Assembly: GCA_022264855.1 (NCBI GenBank)
Contig: JABYQU010000021.1
Coordinates: 62,001-126,000, forward strand
Source: Lenzites betulinus
Lineage: Eukaryota; Basidiomycota; Agaricomycetes; Polyporales; Polyporaceae
Direction: 5' to 3'
DNA length: 64,000 nt
Positions 59,199-64,000 of the stretch are shown one piece after another. Below the pieces are notes generated by a model, which had not been told where the DNA came from, made no database searches, and worked only from the letters and a program-made list of their open reading frames with translations. The position numbers and the translations under genes were made by a program. Every line of letters begins with the position of its first letter. The stretch's first letter is position 1.

Positions 59199-59478
59199 TT
59201 AATACCTATAGCACCGGATTAATATAGCGCACTCGGAGCCAATATCTGGGCTTGAAGCTGATGTACGTAGCTACTATGCTTCGAATTCACGGATGTTAAT
59301 TGTGAGCAGGCTACGACATTGGACATAGGCCAAGCTCAACATTATGCATCATGGCTGCTGCTCGCCTCCTCTCGCCGTCCATGCCAAGATAGGCACGCAA
59401 CCGCCACCATGACATCATTGCTAAGCGCTAAGCTCGCGCGCAATGTCTCGAAGCTTCGCTGAGCCTCGCACTGCTTGA

Positions 59479-59486
59479 TATATAAG
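59479..59486 (+). promoter_or_regulatory. TATA box of the Helitron accessory gene
   Basis: TATATAAG about 80 nt before ATG 59567, in a GC-rich setting. Confidence 0.45.
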
Positions 59487-59566
59487 GGCCCGGGGCAGCC
59501 ACAACGACAGACAAGGTCCCCACTGCCCGCTGCTCTACTAGCCTTTGATCTCTTTCTACTACCACT

Positions 59567-60775
59567 ATGGCTCGCAAGACCGTCTTCTCGCCATCCATCT
59601 CTTCCTCTCAGTCTGCAGTCAAGACTGCTCTAAGCCCTGCCAGATCTGCCGGTCCCTCGGCCCAACACCCACCAGGCTCGGCCTGTATCTTTGGGATGGC
59701 AGTTCTCGAGAATCCGCGACTAGCCGACCCATCCAAGGTGCGCTCCATTACCTTTGACGCGAGCTTCTGGATGGGTGAGGAGTCAATGCCTTTGACGGCC
59801 TGTTTCCGGTATTTTGAGCCGCTCAGATCACTCCTACCATGCATTTTACTGAAAATCATTCGTCCCTGCAGCTATTTCAATAAGGACAACATGGAGATTC
59901 CGGAAAACGGCACATTTGCAATCATGGCTACAGTATGTCCCATTCTACTACGCCGTGGCTAACAAATATAATAACTTCGTTCTGCAGGTCGCCCAACCAA
60001 ATGAAGCAGCAGACCTGTGCACCATGGCCCCATACACAGACTATGACCTCATCGGCGACATTCTCTGGGTGAGCTAGCTCTTATGCAGCACGCTAATATA
60101 TCACTGATCACATGCACATGTATACAGATGGTTCATACTCCGGGAGCTGATGCCCACCAGCAGCCTATGCTGATCGCCAACGGCCCCTCTCGCAACATTC
60201 AGCGCGAGCAGGCCACATTTGAGATGCAGGCGACACAATTCGTCCAGCAGCTCAGGGAGGCCAACCCGGGGTCTGTCGCCATCCACGTTGAGATCCCAGA
60301 CACCGGGCGTTTTAAGAACGGCAAGAAACCGCTCCCAAGTACTGACGGATCGAACGCTGCGGTAATAGGTCGTCTTACCAGTATTGAACGTGCACCTCGG
60401 GTAATGGCAGCAGAGGTGTTCTGCATCACGCTCGAGAATGTTGCATACCTTCCTCGCTCTCACATCTCACTTCCTGTACACAGTGAGCAACTTTTGTGCA
60501 TTTCCGACCCACTATTGACGACCTGCTATTGACATGGTACTATAGATCCCACCACGCCACCTGCAGGCACAAGACGCAAGTTCAATTTCCAAGATGTTCC
60601 CGATACACCCCCTCCCCCTGCCAAGAAGCGTGCACTCATTGGGAATGACGGCAGGCCATCTGCATCAGCGAGCAATTGCTCATCCAGTACAGCATCCAGT
60701 ACTGATGAGGGCCTGCATTCCGACAGTGGAGGCATGGCGGGGAGCAGTAGCACGGGCTCACTCATAGCATTGTAA
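59567..60775 (+). CDS. Helitron-linked accessory protein, possible OB-fold
   Basis: Start MARKTVFSPSISSSQSAVKT. About five exons: SITFDASFWMGEESMPLTAC-FR joined by an intron (GTATTTTGAG...CTGCAG) to YFNKDNMEIPENGTFAIMAT, then VAQPNEAADLCTMAPYTDYD and MVHTPGADAHQQPM. The last exons give FNFQDVPDTPPPPAKKRA and a Ser-rich end (GSLIAL, TAA 60773-60775). PENGTFAIMATV has the alternating pattern of an OB-fold strand; RPA-like OB-fold genes are known passengers of Helitrons, so a single-stranded-DNA-binding role is possible but unproven. KKRALIG may be a nuclear signal. Its own TATA box and complete reading frame suggest it was functional recently. Confidence 0.6.
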
Positions 60776-60978
60776 CACAGCGAACACATACAATAATACA
60801 GCCATTTAATTCTAACAGGTTTGGTTTATATTCAAATAGCATTACCACCAGACCCGGCCCCCTGCAAGGGCGAAGCCGGTGTTTGGATGGCGGGCTGTAA
60901 GTGAGCAGACCCATGATGCCCATCAGTGCATCGGAGGTGTGTTTGTGGGCCAATATCCCGAAGGCAAAGAAGAGGGGG

Positions 60979-61330
60979 TGGGGCGAGTGAACGAACCCAC
61001 GACGCGCTGATGCGCGTCGGAGTCGCGTTCGTGGGCTGATATCCTGCTCGCGAAGGGGGGTGGGGCGAGTGAACGAACCCACGACGCGCTGATGCGCGTC
61101 GGAGTCGCGTTCGCGGACTGACGTCCTGCTCGCAAAGAAGGGGGGGTGGGGCGAGTGAACGAACCCACGACGCGCTGATGCGCGTCGGAGTCGCGTTCGC
61201 GGACTGACGTCCTGCTCGCGAAGGGGGGTGGGGCGAGTGAACGAACCCACGACGCGCATCAGCGCGTCGGAGTCGCGTTCGCGGACTGACGTCCTGCTCG
61301 CAAAGAAGGGGGAGGGGGAAAGGAGACGGT
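60979..61330. repeat. minisatellite, four units of 81-86 bp
   Basis: Units begin gtggggcgagtgaacgaacc at about 60979, 61060, 61146 and 61229. Each contains a 7-bp-stem hairpin GACGCGC-TGAT-GCGCGTC, followed by GGAGTCGCGTTCG. In the last unit the hairpin loop is ATCA, the reverse complement of TGAT. The minus-strand open frame across it (SVRERDSDA repeats) is a by-product of unit lengths, not a gene. Confidence 0.85.
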
Positions 61331-62241
61331 ATATTGCACTTACCATTTATTAGGCCCAGTAAAAGCAGCGCAAAATGGCCGTCGAGGTGAAGAAGGCGGG
61401 GAAGGGGAGGTCGAGAAGGAAGGGTACCCATCGTAGGGCCGTGGTGCGGCCCATCGCGGATACCCGTGGTGGTGGAGATGGGGTGAGGATGCCAGCGAGC
61501 AGGCGAGCGTTGAACGAGCCTTTGAACCGTGCATGGCGTGGGAATCAGAGTCACAACGGGCGCGCATTACCGGTTACCGCCGGCGAGTTTGGGGAACCGG
61601 ATTGAGGCCTTTGTTGGAGTTTTTTGACACTAATTGTATTTTATGACCACCCTTGGCGGTATATAAGCCCATATACATCACCTTTTAATCGCTAAGGGCT
61701 GCAGGACGCGCCCGATTATTCAACGTGACAACCCTTAGTGACATGTAAGTCACGTACTGGGCAGCGCCTATAGCCTTGTGGGTGTCACACACGAGCGATC
61801 CAATAACACATGGCCCGTCCGATTTAGCCCGGTACCTGCCTCCTCCACTGCATAATACCGTCGAAAAATTCGTGGCGTAGGCACGGGTATCTGCTAGTTA
61901 ACTTTAAGTGGTACCGATAGACGCTCAACCTGGCTCTGCTGAGTACTACCACGACCCTCCTTCACTGGAGCGACGCTGTCTGAATACGGCGCACCCTTTT
62001 CAATCCCTGACCGACACCACCGCCATCAAGACTGCTGAGCAAAGCTTGTCTAGACGGTCTTAATACGCCCACACTCGCTCACCAAAAGTCTTCGCATTAC
62101 GTCGTGTCTCACGTTCTATCACCACGCTGCACAAGCACCACCGTTGCCTCTCTCGGACAGCCTCTTGAACCTTCCCTAGAGCTCACTTGCCTGGAACAAC
62201 GCGCCTTCACGAGCAGAGTGCCGGCCTGACTGCGACCGGGA
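61331..62241. other. intergenic, right flank of Helitron and GT61 promoter
   Basis: Holds a TATA-like GGTATATAAG at about 61658 and a small inverted repeat GTGAC-ATGTAA-GTCAC at about 61737. CCGGTT...AACCGG near 61570-61600 could be a terminal hairpin of the Helitron, but no clear CTRR end was fixed. No gene. Confidence 0.35.
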
Positions 62242-64000
62242 ATGCCTCACGCGCGAAGCTGGACCGCCCCGCCAACGCGGCGGGAGATCACCTTGCTGCT
62301 GTTCTCGCTGACGATCTTCGTGCTGTCATATAACCTCGAGGTGTCGCTCGGGATTGTCGGCGTCCACCCACAAAAACTTACGGCCTCGTATCTGTCGAGT
62401 TTAGGTGCGTTCGTCTGCCACTGCGGCTCGGGGCGGGACGCTTGATGTGGTCCATCAAGCGTCTGCAGTCCAAGACTGGCAGTCTGGTTGCATGGTAGAG
62501 CTCCAACAACACGGGCCACACTTTCTGACGCGTTTTGATAGGTCTCGGCTCGAAGGACCCCGGGTTTGATGCAGATGGCCGACGGCCAAAGGAATGGCGG
62601 GACGAGCTCGAGAACATCATCGCAGGGGACTGGGAATGGCGCGAGGGCGAAGTGTCAGGCGTAGCCCGGGGCTCCTCATCGAGCTCTGGGTCAGGGCGTA
62701 CGGGGATGACCTACAACTTTGGCGGACTCAAGCGGGCCTCGCGGAGCTCGCAGCTGGAGGATAGGGGGGTCAGCCTGGACGTAGGTGTGACGGTGAAAGA
62801 CCAATTTGTCAAATGGGGAAAGGACGTGCCCGAGACGAGCGTTGTCGCGCATGCACCAGGTGGGTTGTTGTTTCGCACTGTGGCCCCCGGCGCAGGCAAA
62901 GTGACTGAACATACTCCGGCACAGGGTACACTGTCCTGGACAACGTCATTGCGGTGAACGGCACGCTATTCGTGGTGGCGAATGATTGGACACAGGTGCC
63001 CAAGCTAGGCGACATTGCGTCGTCCTCGCTTGACCCTACCAGGCCTCCACGAGTGCAGGACTGGCACATCCTCACCACGAATGACGCGGCCGAGATGTTC
63101 GGGCCCTATGCCGCAAAGTAGGTGTCTTCACGCTATGTGCCCGATCGCCGAGCCTACGCTGATGCGCATATGCTTGCGTCTTGCTAGGATCCACGGCACG
63201 TCGTGGCTCGCGCTCGGCAAGGCCGAGGCACAAGACCCGTACACTCTCCTGTCGCTATTCCGCACACACGCCTCGCTCTCCTCGAGCGCCCCATCCGCAT
63301 CATTCACCTCCACCTCAGGACTCCACATCATCGCTCCTTCCTCTGGCTCCTCCCCCGCCCCCTCCTCGTCCACGCCGGCCCCCCTACGGCTCATCTACCC
63401 GTTCATCCCCACATTCTCCTCGCCAAGCATCCTCCCCGGCCCCGGCGAAGACCCAAAGGCACACCCCCCACCGCGCGAACGCGCATACACCGGCACGCAC
63501 CCCCTCCTCTCCAAAGCCGTCTTCCCGACGCTCGGCGCATGGTACGAAGAGGACTGGAAGGACCTCGCGGACATGCACGTCCCCTTCCTCTTCGAGCGCG
63601 TCGTCATCGCCGACCGCGGCGCAGCGGAGCGCGGGCGCACGCACTGGATGTCAGAGGCCGACGCCGCCCGCGTGGATGAGCTGAAGAAGCGCGCCCCGCC
63701 GACCGCGGCGACCGCGCCCGTGTGGGCCGCGCCGTTCGTCGGGCTCAACGCGCCCGAGGGCTGGTGGACGCCCGCGCGCGCCGCGCTCCTGCGGTACCTG
63801 CACATCGTGAACGGCGTGGCAGGCACTGGCGCGGGCGAGAGCAGCAGGTCGCTCTGGGGCCTTTCGAAGAAGCAGGTGCCGCACAAGCCGGTGGTGGCGT
63901 ACGTATCGATGCAGGACGCGCCGGTGGGCGCGGGTGCGCGGCTGGCGGACGCAGACCACGAGAAGCTCGTGCACGGGCTGCAGGCGTTGGTGAAGGACGG
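62242..64000 (+). CDS. GT61-like glycosyltransferase, 3' end cut by window
   Basis: Type II membrane protein, expected in Golgi or ER lumen. ATG 62242 gives MPHARSWTAPPTRREITLLL and a helix (LFSLTIFVLSYNL). Introns are at 62405-62541, 62860-62924 and 63118-63187. Stem and domain segments: SLDVGVTVKDQF, YTVLDNVIAVNGTLFVVAND, KIHGTSWLALGK, YEEDWKDLADMHVPFLFERV, and VVAYVSMQDAP near 63900, a typical strand before the catalytic region of GT61/EOGT-type transferases. The open frame runs off the window at 64000, so the catalytic C-terminus is not visible. The family call rests on general resemblance and could be another DUF563-type transferase. Confidence 0.7.

Noticed and set aside
60762..61554. 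Long minus-strand open frame with repeated SVRERDSDA/GSFTRPTP words
   Set aside because: It is the translation of an 81-86 bp minisatellite; unit lengths differ and the frame changes between units, so no repeat protein is encoded.

Overview
The window looks like a gene-dense contig from a mushroom-forming basidiomycete (Agaricomycete). The grounds are numerous 45-65 nt GT-AG introns, cytochrome P450 genes, seven-helix proteins of an Agaricomycete type, an HMG-box regulator and an intron-containing Helitron. No prokaryotic operon, tRNA, rRNA or CRISPR array was seen.

Layout. 1.5-3.9 kb: P450 gene (-). 5.2-6.9 kb: seven-helix membrane protein (+). 10.8-16.1 kb: tandem duplication of a major-facilitator transporter (-); copy 1 carries a nonsense codon and a 13-nt deletion, copy 2 looks intact. 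17.2-18.5 kb: HMG-box protein (-). 19.5-44 kb: accessory region (see below). 44.3-45.3 kb: mitochondrial ribosomal protein uS5m (-). 45.6-46.5 kb: PITH-domain protein (+). 47.2-49.7 kb: Ser/Thr kinase of Ran1/Pat1 type (-). 51.9-53.1 kb: Atp10 (+). 54-60.8 kb: Helitron Rep/helicase with a frameshift in the helicase, followed by an accessory gene and an 81-86 bp minisatellite. 62.2-64 kb: GT61-like glycosyltransferase, cut by the window edge.

The most interesting part is 19.5-44 kb. It holds six tiny genes for secreted peptides of 46-55 residues. Each has a signal peptide, an ordinary 20-30 residue middle, and a C-terminal motif W-x-[GD]-x-x-H-x-x-I. In all six a phase-1 intron sits immediately before the last codon. 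Two lie in ~1.9 kb inverted-repeat arms (19.5-21.5 and 30.3-32.4 kb) and four form a tandem array (40.5-43.9 kb). Interleaved are two UstYa/DUF3328-type oxidase homologues with two HxxHC motifs each, one P450, and two diverged copies each of a 115-residue membrane protein, a Ser/Thr-rich single-pass protein and a seven-helix protein. UstYa-type proteins are known to modify secreted ribosomal precursor peptides in ascomycetes (ustiloxin, cyclochlorotine). I infer, without proof, that this is an undescribed basidiomycete ribosomal-peptide (RiPP-like) locus or a rapidly duplicating secreted-peptide signalling or effector locus. The precursors lack the KR/KK Kex2 repeats of classical dikaritins, so the mechanism would differ.

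Exon limits were read by eye from splice sites and paralogue comparison. Internal exon coordinates and some starts are therefore approximate.
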